The notes under the pieces are model-generated. The model was given only the letters and a program-made list of their open reading frames with translations. It was not told the DNA's origin and did not search any database. A stretch of 64,000 nucleotides of DNA from assembly GCF_035918095.1 (NCBI RefSeq), contig NZ_CP109137.1:6760001-6824000 (forward strand), written 5' to 3'. The translations under genes and the position numbers were made by a program. This document shows positions 52,401-61,800 of the stretch, piece by piece (position 1 is the stretch's first letter; each line of letters starts with the position of its first letter). Source of the stretch: Streptomyces sp. NBC_01750 (GTDB lineage: Bacteria; Actinomycetota; Actinomycetes; Streptomycetales; Streptomycetaceae).

Positions 52401-54711
52401 CCCCGAGCGTTCCGGAGCCACGCTGGTCGTGGTCACCCATGGCGCGGTCGGTCCGGAGGGCGCCACCCCGACGGAGGTCGCGGCCGCGCCGGTCTGGGGA
52501 CTCGTCCGGGCCGCGCAGTCCGAGCACCCCGGACGCTTCGTGCTGGTCGACGCCGACGACCCCGCGTCGGTCGACCCCGGAGTCTGGCGAGCCGTCGCCG
52601 CATCCGGCGAACCCGAGTGGGCCCTGCGCGAAGGCCGCTGGCACCAGGCGCGGGTCGGCCGGCTGGGCACGTCGGACCCGGACGGTGCGCCCGACTGGGG
52701 TGGTGGATCGGTGTTGATCACGGGTGGTACGGGTGGGTTGGGTGCTTTGGTGGCGCGGCATCTGGTGGTGAGCGGTGGTGTGGAGCGGTTGGTCCTGGTG
52801 AGTCGGCGGGGTGCCGATGCGCCGGGTGCGGTGGAGCTGGTCGAGGAGTTGACGCGGGCCGGGGCGAGTGTGCGGGTGGAGGCGTGTGACGTCGCGGACC
52901 GGGCGGCGCTCGCCGCTGTGGTTGCCGGTATCGGGGACCTGACGGGTGTCGTGCACGCGGCGGGCATCGCCGACAACGGCATGGTCACCGCCATGACCCC
53001 GGAGCGTCTCGCCCCGGTGCTCGCTACCAAGGCCGACGCGGCCTGGCATCTGCACGAGTTGACGGCATCGCTGCCGATCTCGGCCTTCGTGCTGTTCTCC
53101 TCCGTCGGCGGTTCGCTGCTCGCGGGCGGCCAGTCCGCTTACGCCGCCGCCAATGTCGCCCTCGACAGCCTGGCCGCACACCGGAACGCCCTCGGCCTGC
53201 CCGCGACTTCGATCGCCTACGCGCTGTGGCAGGCCGAGACCGGCATCAGCCAATGGCTGACCGAGATCGACCTCCAGCGCATGCGCCGCACCGGCATGCC
53301 GCCGCTGACCGAGCAGGAGGGACTCGCCGACCTCGACGCCGCGGTGGCGTCCGACCGGCCTGCGGTGCTCTCGATGCACCTGGACATCGCGACGCTGCGC
53401 CGGTTGTCCGACCGGCCGCATCCGATGCTCCGCGCGCTGGTGCCCGCACCGCGGGCGGCGCGTACGGCCGGGCCGGATCCGGACGACGCTGCGCGGCTGC
53501 GGCTGCGCGAGCTGTCCGGGACGGAGCAGCTGGCCGAGCTGCGCCGGCTGGTCCTCGGGCGGGTCGCCGCAGTGCTCGGCTTCGAGAACGAGGCGGACGT
53601 CGACCCCCGGCGTGACTTCCTCGAGTCCGGTTTCGACTCGCTGGCCGCCATCGAGCTGCGCAACCAACTCAACAAGGCGCTCGGGTTGCAGCTCCCGGCC
53701 ATGGCGGTCTTCGACGGGCAGAATCCCGAGCAGCTGGCCGCCCTGATCCAGGCCGAGTTGGTCGGCGGGGGCACCGGCGCAGGCACCGACTCCGGCGCGG
53801 GTGCCGCCATCGACGCCGGTGCGACCACCGCCCGTACGGCCGACATCGTCCCGGAGCCCGCCGGGTCCGACTCGCTCAGCGCGCTGTTCCGTGAGGCGGT
53901 ACTGGCCGGCAAGGTCAGCAAGGCGTTCACCGTCCTGCGGGCCGTGGCCGAGCTTCGTGACAGCTTCGAGTCCGGCGACGAGCTGACCACCCTGCCGGCG
54001 TCGGCCCGGCTGGGCGACGGACACGGCAGCCCCCGTGTCGTCTGCGTCTCGACGCCGATGGCCGGCGGCGGCCTGCACCAGCACGCCAAGTTGGCGTCGT
54101 ACCTGCGCGGGGCACGTCCGGTCTCGGCGCTGGCCCTGCCGGGATTCGGCACCGGCGAGCCCCTGCCCGCCTCCGCGGAAGCTGTCGTGCAGGTCATGGC
54201 CGCGAACGTGCTGGCCGCGTCCGAGGGCGAGCCGTTCGTGCTGCTCGGATACTCGTCCGGCGGCCTGATCGCCTACGCCACCGCGCACCACCTGGAGCAG
54301 GTCCACGGTGTGATACCTGCGGGCGTGGTGCTGCTGGACAGTTACCGGGTGCAGGACGAGGCGATGGTGGTCGGCATGGACCGGCTCGCACGGAGCCTGC
54401 TGGAGGTCGAGGAGACCGTCGGCCGCTACGACAACACGCGGCTGTCGGCGATGAGCCGATACTTCGACATCCTGCCGGACTTCAAGCTCGACTCCGTGAC
54501 GGCACCGGTGCTGTTGGTCGGGGCGACCGGCGACTTCCTGGACCGTCCGCAGGACGACGGCGACCTGAGCGACCTGCGGGCCCAGCCCTGGGACCCCGAC
54601 CATGAGCTGCGGCCGGCGCCGGGGAGCCACTTCACGCTCATCCAGGACAACGCCGACACCACGGCAGCCATCGTCGAGGACTGGCTCCGGGAGCGCGTCC
54701 ACCAGGGATAG
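43414..54711 (+). CDS. Terminal modular PKS: KS-AT-DH-KR-ACP x2 plus thioesterase
   Basis: 3,765 residues from ATG 43414, with GAGG overlapping the previous stop. N-terminal docking helix is DEKLVTALRASVKETERL. Module A: KS (Cys193), AT (Ser655, HAFH from 753), DH (His961 in HDINGTIIFP, D1125), KR, ACP (Ser1688). Module B: KS (Cys1908), AT (Ser2373, HAFH from 2471), DH (His2684, D2844), KR, ACP (Ser3409). Both KRs read AGIADNG where B-type KRs have LDD, and neither has the A-type Trp, so their stereochemistry is uncertain. The last ~245 residues are a thioesterase with nucleophile Ser3614 in GYSSGG and His3739 in GSHFTLI. It should release the chain, in a macrolactam pathway by attack of the starter's amine. 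This is therefore the last extender of the assembly line. Confidence 0.95.
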   Translation: MTGTDEKLVTALRASVKETERLRGQLRKITADSREPIAIVSMACRYPGGVSSPEDLWRLVAEGRDGVSPFPADRGWDVAGIYDPEPGVEGKSYTREGGFLHEADQFDPAFFNISPSEAQIMDPQQRLLLEASWEAFERAGIDPGTLKGSRTGVFAGVMYHDYPYNAATGAIASGRVSYVFGLEGPAVTVDTACSSSLVALHLAAQALRSGECSLALAGGVTVMSTPETFVEFSRQRGLSVDGRCKAFAEGADGTGWGEGVGLLLVERLSDARRLGHPVLAVVRGSAVNQDGASNGLTAPNGPSQQRVIRQALANAQVGADQVDLVEGHGTGTRLGDPIEAQALLATYGQGRAGEPLYLGSVKSNLGHTQAAAGVAGVIKLVEAMRHGVMPASLHVDAPSSQVDWSAGAVSLLTEARDWPVVGRPRRAAVSSFGISGTNAHVIVEQAPAVDDLPTSEDPDSPMEDSAGPEAVAVVVSARSAEALAESAGRLASWWAGRADVGVGEVASALVRGRAGLEHRAVVIASSREEAIDALSSLASAVPGSSSLASGGPGAVVGRVVSGRTGWLFTGQGSQWLGMGRELHGSDPVFAAGFDEACAAVDVHLERPLREVVWGEDPAGVDATVFTQAGLFVVQAGLVAVLRHWGVVPDVVVGHSVGEISAALAAGVLSLEDAARLVVARGSLMQALPAGGGMLALAANPQTAGELTAGLGVDVAAVNGPAAVVVSGAVPELETVAARAQEHGIRSSWLPVSHAFHSRLMEPMLERFAGVAASLAFREPSVPVVSNVTGGLVSGELTDPGYWVRHVREPVRFADGLATVRGLGVSRLVEVGPEAVLTALARQSLDETDTVTFAPLMRRPKNGTTAHTTLLTAAAHLHTSGLPVDWHLPAPTPARHLDLPTYPFQRRRYWQDSVVAGSDPRHVGQSATGHPLLGAAVTIADTGGVVLTGRLSPDSQPWLADHDINGTIIFPGTGFVELSVRAGDEVGCPTLEELTLQAPLVIPASGGVQVQISVGAADDTGRHGVSIHSRPDDSGDADDWTCHAQAVLSTAGTPAGFDLEAWPPAGAEPIPIEGGYERLAERGYHYGPSFRNLRAAWRLGDDVFAEVVLPDSTEAESYGLHPALLDSALHVDLIAGDDEAEGQTFLPFAWTDVALHAVGSRALRVRIQRREGQPASAVSVADQSGRPVATIGSVASRPIAPDHFSSATPISDALFGVAWKPVTVGTSNATEPVPTVVPHDLETVADRVVVCDCTPHEAPVPEAAAAAAEAALAAVQTWLADGDGSGRTLVVLTRAAVGPDGPQNPAAGAVWGLVRAAQAENPGRFVLADVDAPAALDSTEWSAVAASGETELAYRDGAWFVPCLEKLTPDGVPGWGGGSVLITGGTGGLGALVARHLVVSGGVERLVLVSRRGADAPGAAELVGELTRAGASVRVEACDVADRAALAAVVAGIGDLTGVVHAAGIADNGMVTAMTPERLRQVLAVKADAAWYLHELTASLPIAAFVLFSSVGGSLLAGGQSAYAAANVVLDVLAEHRQRQGLPATALAYGLWRNEGMGGALGESDVQRLERLGLPPLDADTGLALFDAALACGRPQVVATPVDRAALRTRTDELPALLRSLVPAGRRKVTRSTVSASSGLAAVLAGLDPVARARRLLDLVRSRVAAILGHTGADDVEPDRPFSELGFDSLAAVELRNLLNAATDLRLPATLIFDHPNASAVAALLDEMLVGSTVEEAPAAAVVRAAAHQDEPIVIVSMACRYPGGVSSPEDLWRLVADGVDAVGPFPTNRGWDLDGLFDPEPGAPGKSYTERGAFLHNADQFDPVFFGISPNEAQIMDPQQRIFLEAAWESFERAGIDPGTLKGSRTGVFAGVMYHDYGDLSSGGSVVSGRVSYSFGFEGPAVTVDTACSSSLVALHLAAQALRSGECSLAVAGGVTVMATPAMFVEFSRQRGLSVDGRCKAFAEGADGTGWSEGVGLLLLERLSDARRLGHPVLAVVRGSAVNQDGASNGLTAPNGPSQQRVIRQALANAGLSAADVDLVEGHGTGTRLGDPIEAQALLATYGQDRTGEPLYLGSVKSNLGHAQAAAGVSGVIKLVEAMRHGVMPASLHVDAPSSQVDWSAGAVSLLTEARDWPVVERPRRAAVSSFGISGTNAHVIVEQAPAVDDLTTSEDPDSPMGESAGPEGVAGSALVVSARSAEALAESAGRLASWWAGRADVGVGEVASALVRGRAGLEHRAVVIASSREEAIDALSSLASAVPGSSSLASAGPGAVVGRVVSGRTGWLFTGQGSQWLGMGRELHGSDPVFAAGFDEACAAVDVHLERPLCEVVWGEDPAGVDATVFTQAGLFVVQAGLVAVLRHWGVVPDVVVGHSVGEISAALAAGVLSLEDAARLVVARGSLMQALPAGGGMLALAANPQTAGELTAGLGVDVAAVNGPAAVVVSGAVRELETVAARAQEHGVRSSWLPVSHAFHSRLMEPMLERFAGVAASLAFREPSVPVVSNVTGGLVSGELTDPGYWVRHVREPVRFADGLATVRGLGVSRLVEVGPEAVLTALARQSLDGTDTVTFAPLMRRPKNGTATTAHTTLLTAAAHLHASGLPVDWHLPAPAPARHLDLPTYPFQRRRYWLSESSSAAATNGVGGAGLGDAGHALLAAVVSTADGAATVLSGRVGLGGHPWLADHAVGGVVIVPGTAFLDMAVHAADLTGYGEVAELVISDPLVLPGHGGVDVQVQVVRAGEQAEVSIHSRPGQDTDWTTHATGTLTTRSPDGADPDLTVWPPEAATPIDSDDVYAELFEQGYEYGPAFQGLRAAWRHGDDVYAEIALPEEIDVSAHTVHPALLDAALHGLRFGVHGDRAPRSRPMLPFAWQGVRLVRTGVRELRVRLSARGADAVRVEFADGAGRPVGVIDSLVLREVGDAVARASDTLFEVTWMPAAVTPLAGSGPVPVVRPAELDTAFGPVVVADCVPAGDTVPAAALDLAVAVLDAVRGWLDDPERSGATLVVVTHGAVGPEGATPTEVAAAPVWGLVRAAQSEHPGRFVLVDADDPASVDPGVWRAVAASGEPEWALREGRWHQARVGRLGTSDPDGAPDWGGGSVLITGGTGGLGALVARHLVVSGGVERLVLVSRRGADAPGAVELVEELTRAGASVRVEACDVADRAALAAVVAGIGDLTGVVHAAGIADNGMVTAMTPERLAPVLATKADAAWHLHELTASLPISAFVLFSSVGGSLLAGGQSAYAAANVALDSLAAHRNALGLPATSIAYALWQAETGISQWLTEIDLQRMRRTGMPPLTEQEGLADLDAAVASDRPAVLSMHLDIATLRRLSDRPHPMLRALVPAPRAARTAGPDPDDAARLRLRELSGTEQLAELRRLVLGRVAAVLGFENEADVDPRRDFLESGFDSLAAIELRNQLNKALGLQLPAMAVFDGQNPEQLAALIQAELVGGGTGAGTDSGAGAAIDAGATTARTADIVPEPAGSDSLSALFREAVLAGKVSKAFTVLRAVAELRDSFESGDELTTLPASARLGDGHGSPRVVCVSTPMAGGGLHQHAKLASYLRGARPVSALALPGFGTGEPLPASAEAVVQVMAANVLAASEGEPFVLLGYSSGGLIAYATAHHLEQVHGVIPAGVVLLDSYRVQDEAMVVGMDRLARSLLEVEETVGRYDNTRLSAMSRYFDILPDFKLDSVTAPVLLVGATGDFLDRPQDDGDLSDLRAQPWDPDHELRPAPGSHFTLIQDNADTTAAIVEDWLRERVHQG
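47521..47990 (+). repeat. KR core duplicated at 52684-53160
   Basis: The KR N-terminal two thirds of module A (TGGTGGLG through SVGGSLLAGG) is almost identical in module B of the same gene at 52684-53160, including the unusual ADN motif. Downstream of the active-site region the two KRs differ. Confidence 0.8.
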
Positions 54712-54746
54712 CCGCCGTAGCCCCCGCCCGGCCGCCCAGCGGTCTT

Positions 54747-54767
54747 TAGGGGGAACGGTGCCCCCTA
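54747..54767. promoter_or_regulatory. Palindromic operator-like site TAGGGGG-N7-CCCCCTA
   Basis: A perfect inverted repeat with 7-bp arms and a 7-bp spacer, in the 192-bp gap upstream of the VinJ-like gene and about 137 bp before its ATG. The right arm also forms CCCCC-TACT-GGGGG with 54770-54774, so a terminator hairpin for the preceding PKS is the alternative. Similar single arms occur at 22641-22650, 25926-25934 and 26876-26883. A binding site for the cluster's LAL regulator is plausible but untested. Confidence 0.45.
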
Positions 54768-54903
54768 CTGGGGGCCGCAGCGGGTCCGTCGGCCCGTACT
54801 CATCACTAACGTCGCATTCGACGCTGGACCTGCCGGCCGTGCGTGCCGCGCCGATCCCGTCGGTACAAGCGCGGCACCGATCCGGTCCGGAAGGGAAAGT
54901 CGC

Positions 54904-55803
54904 ATGGCGCTGGCACCGAGTGCACGGGGAACCGTGGCCTTCGGACCGTACCGGACCTGGTACCGGGTGACCGGGGACCGTACGTCGGCCCGGCCGACCG
55001 TGGTGCTGGTGCACGGCGGACCGGGCAGTACGCACGACTACCTGCTGAGCCTGGCCGCGCTGGCCGAGCACGGCTGGCCTGTCGTCCACTACGACCAGAT
55101 CGGGAACGGCGGCTCCACACATCTGCCGCACGCGGGCACGGACTTCTGGACCGTGCAGCTGTTCCTCGACGAGCTCGACAACCTGGTCCGATCGCTCGGG
55201 ATCGCCGACAACTTCGTGCTCTTCGGCCAGTCGTGGGGCGGCATGCTCTCCTCGGCCTACGCCGCCGGAAAGCCGAAGGGCCTGCGCGGGCTGGTCGTGG
55301 CCAACTCGCCGGCGTCCTACCCGCTGTGGGCCGAGGAACTCGACGTTCTGCGCGCGCAGTTGCCGCCGGGGGTCAACGAGGCGCTGCTGGCACACGAAAA
55401 GGCCGGGACGACGGACACCCCCGACTACCTCGACGCCATGAACGTCTTCTACGACCGCCATGTCTTCCGGCTGCCGTCCAAGCCGCGCGAACTCACCGCG
55501 TCGCTGATGGAGATCGCCAACGATCCGACCGTCTACTTCACGATGAACGGACCGAGCGAGTTCCATGTCGTAGGCACGCTGCGGGACTGGTCGGTCATCG
55601 ACCTCCTGCCCCGGATCGAGGTCCCCACCCTGCTCATGTCCGGGCGCCACGACGAGGTGACCGTGGGCGCGGTGCAGCCCTACTTCGACCTGATCCCCGA
55701 CGTGCGCTGGGAGGTCTTCGAGGAGTCGAGCCACGGCCCGCACCTCGAGGAACCCGCGCTGTTCATGAAGGTGCTCGTCGAGTACCTGCGTTCGCTGGAC
55801 TGA
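54904..55803 (+). CDS. VinJ-like proline iminopeptidase-family hydrolase
   Basis: 299 residues of the alpha/beta-hydrolase prolyl aminopeptidase family. It has the HGGPGS oxyanion motif (residues ~37-42), YDQIGNGGS (~62-70), nucleophile Ser in GQSWGG (~114-119), the acidic residue of SGRHDEVT (~246-253) and a C-terminal His in SSHGPH (~278-283). In vicenistatin and related macrolactam pathways such an enzyme (VinJ) removes the aminoacyl group that masks the starter's amine, so that the thioesterase can close the lactam. Together with the FcoT/glycine-oxidase pair it supports a macrolactam product. ATG 54904 has GGAAGG about 9 nt upstream. It probably opens an operon with the PKS 31 bp downstream. 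Generic peptidase activity cannot be excluded. Confidence 0.88.
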   Translation: MALAPSARGTVAFGPYRTWYRVTGDRTSARPTVVLVHGGPGSTHDYLLSLAALAEHGWPVVHYDQIGNGGSTHLPHAGTDFWTVQLFLDELDNLVRSLGIADNFVLFGQSWGGMLSSAYAAGKPKGLRGLVVANSPASYPLWAEELDVLRAQLPPGVNEALLAHEKAGTTDTPDYLDAMNVFYDRHVFRLPSKPRELTASLMEIANDPTVYFTMNGPSEFHVVGTLRDWSVIDLLPRIEVPTLLMSGRHDEVTVGAVQPYFDLIPDVRWEVFEESSHGPHLEEPALFMKVLVEYLRSLD

Positions 55804-55834
55804 GCCGAGCACACCGAGCAGAACACGAGGACCC

Positions 55835-58800
55835 GTGGACAACCAGGTTGACCAGCTGGTCGAGGCGCTGCGTAACTCCCTGATCGAGAACGAGCGGCTG
55901 CGCGAGGCCAACGACGCGCAGCTCGCCGCAGCGAGGGAACCGATCGCGATCGTGTCCATGGCCTGCCGGTTCCCGGGTGGCGTCGGAACGCCCGAGCAAC
56001 TGTGGCAGGTCGTCGCCGACGGGGTGGACGCGGTGTCCACGTTCCCGACCAACCGCGGCTGGGACGTCGACGGTCTCTACGATCCCGAGCCGGGCATCGA
56101 GGGCAGGACGTACACGCGCGAGGGCGGTTTCCTGCACGACGCCGACCAGTTCGACCCCGCCTTCTTCAACATCAGTCCCAGCGAGGCGCTGATCATGGAC
56201 CCGCAGCAGCGGCTGCTGCTGGAGGTGGCGCAGGAGGCGTTCGAGCGGGCCGGGATCCCGCACCGCACACTCAAGGGCAGCCGGACGGGTGTCTTCGCGG
56301 GCGTGATGTACCACGACTACGGGCTCGGCGACGACGACGGCAGCACCAGCGGCGGCAGCGTGGTGTCCGGCCGGGTGGCCTACTCCTTTGGGCTGGAGGG
56401 GCCGGCGGTGACGGTGGATACGGCGTGTTCGTCGTCGTTGGTGGCTATGCACTTGGCGGCGCAGGCTCTGCGTTCGGGGGAGTGCTCGCTGGCGCTGGCC
56501 GGCGGCGTCACGGTGATGTCGACGCCCGAGGTTTTCATCGAGTTCAGCAAGCAGCGTGGGTTGTCGGTGGATGGTCGGTGCAAGGCGTTCGCGGAGGGGG
56601 CGGACGGTACGGGTTGGGGTGAGGGTGCGGGGCTGTTGTTGCTGGAGCGGTTGTCGGATGCGCGGCGGTTGGGGCATCCGGTGCTGGCGGTGGTGCGGGG
56701 CAGTGCGGTCAATCAGGATGGTGCGTCGAATGGGTTGACGGCGCCGAATGGTCCGTCGCAGCAGCGGGTGATCCGGCAGGCACTGGCCAATGCGGGTCTG
56801 TCCGCTGCCGATGTGGATGTGGTCGAGGCCCATGGGACGGGTACGCGTCTGGGTGATCCGATTGAGGCGCAGGCGTTGTTGGCGACGTATGGGCAGGGGC
56901 GTGCGGGTGAGCCGTTGTATCTGGGTTCGGTGAAGTCGAATCTGGGGCATACGCAGGCGGCTGCGGGTGTGGCGGGTGTGATCAAGTTGGTGGAGGCGAT
57001 GCGGCATGGTGTGATGCCGGCGTCGTTGCATGTGGATGCGCCGTCGTCGCAGGTGGACTGGTCGGCGGGTGCGGTGTCGCTGTTGACGGATGCCCGTACG
57101 TGGCCGGTGGTGGGGCGGCCGCGGCGGGCGGCGGTGTCCTCGTTCGGCATCAGCGGAACCAACGCCCACGTGATCATCGAACAACCCCCGGCTGTCGACG
57201 ACTTGCCCACGTCCGAGGACCCGGACTCCCCCATGGGGGATTCCGCCGGGCCGGAGGGTGTTGCCGGGAGTGCGTTGGTGGTGTCGGCGCGGTCTGCGGA
57301 GGCGTTGGTGGAGTCTGCGGGGCGGTTGGCGTCCTGGTGGGCTGGGCGTGCGGATGTGGGTGTGGGGGAGGTGGCGTCGGCGCTGGTTCGTGGGCGGGCG
57401 GGGCTGGAGCACCGGGCGGTGGTGATCGCGTCCAGCCGGGAGGAGGCGATTGATGCGCTGTCGTCGTTGGCGTCCGCAGTTCCGGGTTCGTCGTCGTTGG
57501 CGTCGGGTGGTTCGGGTGCGGTGGTGGGGCGGGTGGTGTCGGGGCGTACGGGGTGGTTGTTTACGGGGCAGGGTTCGCAGTGGCTGGGTATGGGCCGTGA
57601 ACTGCATGCCTGTAATCCGGTGTTTGCGGCGGGGTTTGATGAGGCGTGTGCGGCGGTGGATGTGCATCTGGAGCGGCCTCTGCGGGAGGTGGTGTGGGGC
57701 GATGATCCTGCGGGGGTGGATGCCACGGTGTTCACTCAGGCGGGTCTGTTTGTGGTGCAGGCCGGTCTGGTTGCGGTGTTGCGGCATTGGGGTGTGGTGC
57801 CGGATGTGGTGGTGGGGCATTCGGTGGGGGAGATTTCCGCGGCTTGGGCTGCGGGGGTGTTGAGTCTGGAGGATGCGGCGCGGCTGGTGGTGGCGCGTGG
57901 GTCGTTGATGCAGGCTCTGCCTTCCGGTGGCGGGATGCTCGCCCTGGCCTGTGAGGTTGACCGGGCCGGGGAGTTGACCGCAGGTCTGGGGGTGGATGTG
58001 GCGGCGGTCAACGGCCCCGCCGCGATCGTGGTCTCCGGTGGTCTGCGGGAGCTGGAGACGGTCGCTGCCCGGGCCGAGGAGCATGGGGTGCGTAGTAGTT
58101 GGTTGCCGGTGTCGCATGCGTTTCATTCGCGGTTGATGGAGCCGATGCTGGAGCGGTTCGCCGGGGTTGCCGCTTCCCTCGCGTTCCGGGAGCCGTCGGT
58201 TCCTGTCGTTTCGAATGTGACGGGTGGGCTGGTGTCCGGGGAGTTGACGGATCCGTCGTACTGGGTGCGGCATGTGCGGGAGCCGGTGCGGTTCGCCGAT
58301 GGTCTGGCCACGGTGCGCGGGTTGGGGGTGTCGCGGCTGGTGGAGGTGGGTCCGGAGGCGGTACTGACCGCTCTGGCCCGCCAGTCCCTCGACGAGACCG
58401 ACACGGTCACGTTCGCGCCGTTGATGCGCCGCCCCAAAAACGGCACCACCGCGCACACCACCCTCCTCACCGCCGCCGCACACCTCCACGTCTCGGGTGT
58501 GCCCGTCGACTGGCACCTCCCCGCCCCCGCCCCCGCACGCCATCTGGACCTGCCCACCTACCCCTTCCAACGCCGGCGGTACTGGCTGCCTGCCGCCGAG
58601 CGAGGGATGGACGCGGCTGGTCGCGGCCTCACCGCGGTGATCCACCCCTTGTTGGGCGCGGCCGTTCCTGTGGCGGACACCGGTGGCATGATCCTCACCG
58701 GACGCCTCTCGACCGAGGCCCAGCCCTGGCTCGCCGACCACAGAGTCAACGGCACTGTTCTCTTCCCGGGCACCGCCTTCGTCGAGCTCGCATTGCGTGT

Positions 58801-61800
58801 CGGCGACGAGCTGGGCTGCGACCGGATCGACGAGGTCAGCACGGTCGCCCCGCTGGTCCTGCCCGAGCACGGCGGCGTCCAGATCCAGATCGCGGTGGGA
58901 TCCGCCGCCGACGACGGACGGCGCGAGCTGACGATCCACTCCCGCCGGGATGCCGAGGACTGGGTGTGCCACGCGCAGGGCGTCCTCTCGACCGGGGACC
59001 GCCCGGCGGACTTCGACCTCGCGGTCTGGCCGCCGGCCGGGGCCGAGCGGGTGGAGATCGGCGACGCGTACGGCGCCCTCGCTGCCGACGGCTACGACTA
59101 TGGGCCGACGTTCCAGGGTCTGCGGGAGGTGTGGCGGCGTGGCGACGAGCTGTTTATCGACGTCGCCCTGCCCGAGGACGTCGCCGGAACGGCGTTCAGT
59201 CTCCACCCGGCCCTGCTCGACGCGGCACTGCATGGCGTCCACCTCGGTCGCCCCGACGCGGCGGACGGGCTGAGTCTCCCGTTCTCCTGGCGCGGCGTCA
59301 CTCTCTGGGCGGCCGGTGCGTCTCGGCTGCGGATTGCCGCTGACCCTGCGGGTCGCCTGCTGCTCGCCGACTCGGACGGCCGCCCTGTCGGCGCGGTCGA
59401 CGAACTCGTGGTCCGTCCGGTCTCGGCCGCTGATCTCGCCGGCGCCGCCGACCATTCCGACGCGCTGCACCGGATCGTCTGGACGCCGGCTCCGTTGTCG
59501 ACGCCGACGGAGTCCGCGCAGGTGGCCGTAGTCACCCCGGACTCCCTGGCGGATTCGAGTGGAGCCGTGGTCGTCGTCCAGGCCGCCGGGGCCGACCCGG
59601 TCGTCGCGGTCATGACGGCGCTGCAGGAGTGGCTGGCCGACGAGGAACGGGACGGCGCTGTCCTCGTCGTTGCGACCGTCGCCGCTTCCGTCGACCCGAT
59701 GCAGGCCGCTGTCGCGGGTCTGGTCCGGGCCGCACAGGCCGAGCACCCGGGACGCCTCGTCCTCGCCGACGTCGACGACGGCGCCACGGTCGAGGACGCG
59801 GCCTGGCATGCGGTCGCGGACTCGAATGAGCCCGAGTGGAGGCTGCGGGAGGGAGCCTGGTCCGTGCCGCGCCTGACGCGTGCGGCGTCGACCATCGCTA
59901 CGCCGGACTGGGGCGGTGGGGCCGTGCTCATCACCGGCGGAACGGGCGGGGTCGGAGCCGAGATCGCCCGGCACCTGGTCGCCGGCCACGGTGTCGGCGA
60001 GGTCGTATTGCTGTCGCGATCGGGCCCCGACGCTCCGGGCGCCGCCGAGCTGGTCGAGGAGCTGACCGCGGCCGGAGCTCACGCCCGAGCGGTCGCGTGC
60101 GACGTTGGCGAGCGTGCCGCCCTGGCCGCGGTCCTGCAGACCGTCCCCGACCTCAGCGCGGTGGTGCACGCGGCGGGCGTCTTGGACGACGCCGTCCTGA
60201 CCGAGCTGACGCCCGAGCGGAACGAGCGGGTCTGGCGCCCCAAGGCGACGGCTGCCGGGATCCTGGCCGAGCTCACGCAGGGGAGTACCCTGTCCGCGTT
60301 CGTGCTGGTGTCCTCGATCGCCGGCGTGCTGGGTGCGCCCGGCCAGGCCAACTACGCGGCGGCCAACGCCTACCTCGACGGCCTCGCCGAGTGCCTCCGG
60401 CGCGAAGGACGCCCGGCGACGTCGGTCGCCTTCGGCCTCTGGCGTGAGGTCGGTATGGGAGCGACGCTGGACGATGCGGAAGTGCGCCGCACCGAGCAGG
60501 CGGGGCTCCCGGCTCTGACGAGGGCCGAGGCCCTCGCGGCACTCGACCGCGCGGTGGCGGGCGAGGACGCGGTCGTCGTCGCCGGCCGACTGCTGCCGCA
60601 GCTGGCGCAGAACGCCGGACAGCGCGCGCCGCTGCTCTCTGGGCTGTTCGGGGGAACCGGACGGCGTGTGGTGCGAGCGGCGGCCGGTGTTTCCCGGGCC
60701 CTGGCCCGCCGACTCGCGGAGGTGGAGCCCGCCGACCGGCTCGGCCTGGTTCTTGGCCTGGTCCGTACCGAGGCCGCGTCCGTGCTCGGGCACGACAACG
60801 TCACCGCTGTCGAGCCGGACCGCCCGTTCTCGGAGCTCGGGTTCGACTCGCTGAGCACCATCGAGATGCGCAACCGGCTCGGTGCCGCGACCGAGCTGCG
60901 GCTGCCGGCCACGCTGCTGTTCGACTACCCGACGGCCCAGGTACTGGCCCAGCACCTGCTGGACGAGGTCGGCGGGAAGGTGCCGTCCAAGGCCGCCGTC
61001 GTCCGCAACGCCGCGGATCAGGACGAGCCGATCGCGATCGTGTCGATGGCCTGCCGTTATCCGGGCGGGGTGTCGTCGCCGGAGGATCTGTGGCGGCTGG
61101 TCGCCGACGGCGTCGACACTGTGTCGGGCTTCCCGGCCGACCGTGGCTGGGACCTGGCCGGTATCTACGACCCGGAGCCAGGCGTCGAGGGCAGGACCTA
61201 CTCTCGGCACGGCAGCTTCCTGCACGAGGCGGCCGCCTTCGACCCGGCCTTCTTCAACATCAGCCCGACCGAAGCCCTGAGCATGGACCCGCAGCAGCGT
61301 CTGTTGCTGGAGGCGTCCTGGGAGGCGTTCGAGCGGGCCGGTATTGATCCCGGGACGCTGAAGGGCAGTCGTACGGGTGTCTTCGCGGGCGTGATGTATC
61401 ACGACTACGGACCGGGGACGAGTAGTGGCGCCATCGTCTCGGGGCGGGTGTCGTACTCGTTCGGTTTCGAGGGGCCGGCGGTGACGGTGGATACGGCGTG
61501 TTCGTCGTCGTTGGTGGCGTTGCATCTGGCGGCGCAGGCGTTGCGTTCGGGGGAGTGTTCGCTGGCGTTGGCCGGTGGTGTGACGGTGATGTCGACGCCG
61601 GAGACGTTTGTGGAGTTCAGTCGGCAGCGTGGGTTGTCGGTGGATGGTCGGTGCAAGGCGTTCGCGGAGGGGGCGGACGGTACGGGTTGGGGTGAGGGTG
61701 TCGGCCTGTTGCTGGTGGAGCGGTTGTCGGATGCGCGGCGGTTGGGGCATCCGGTGCTGGCGGTGGTGCGGGGTTCGGCGGTCAATCAGGATGGTGCGTC

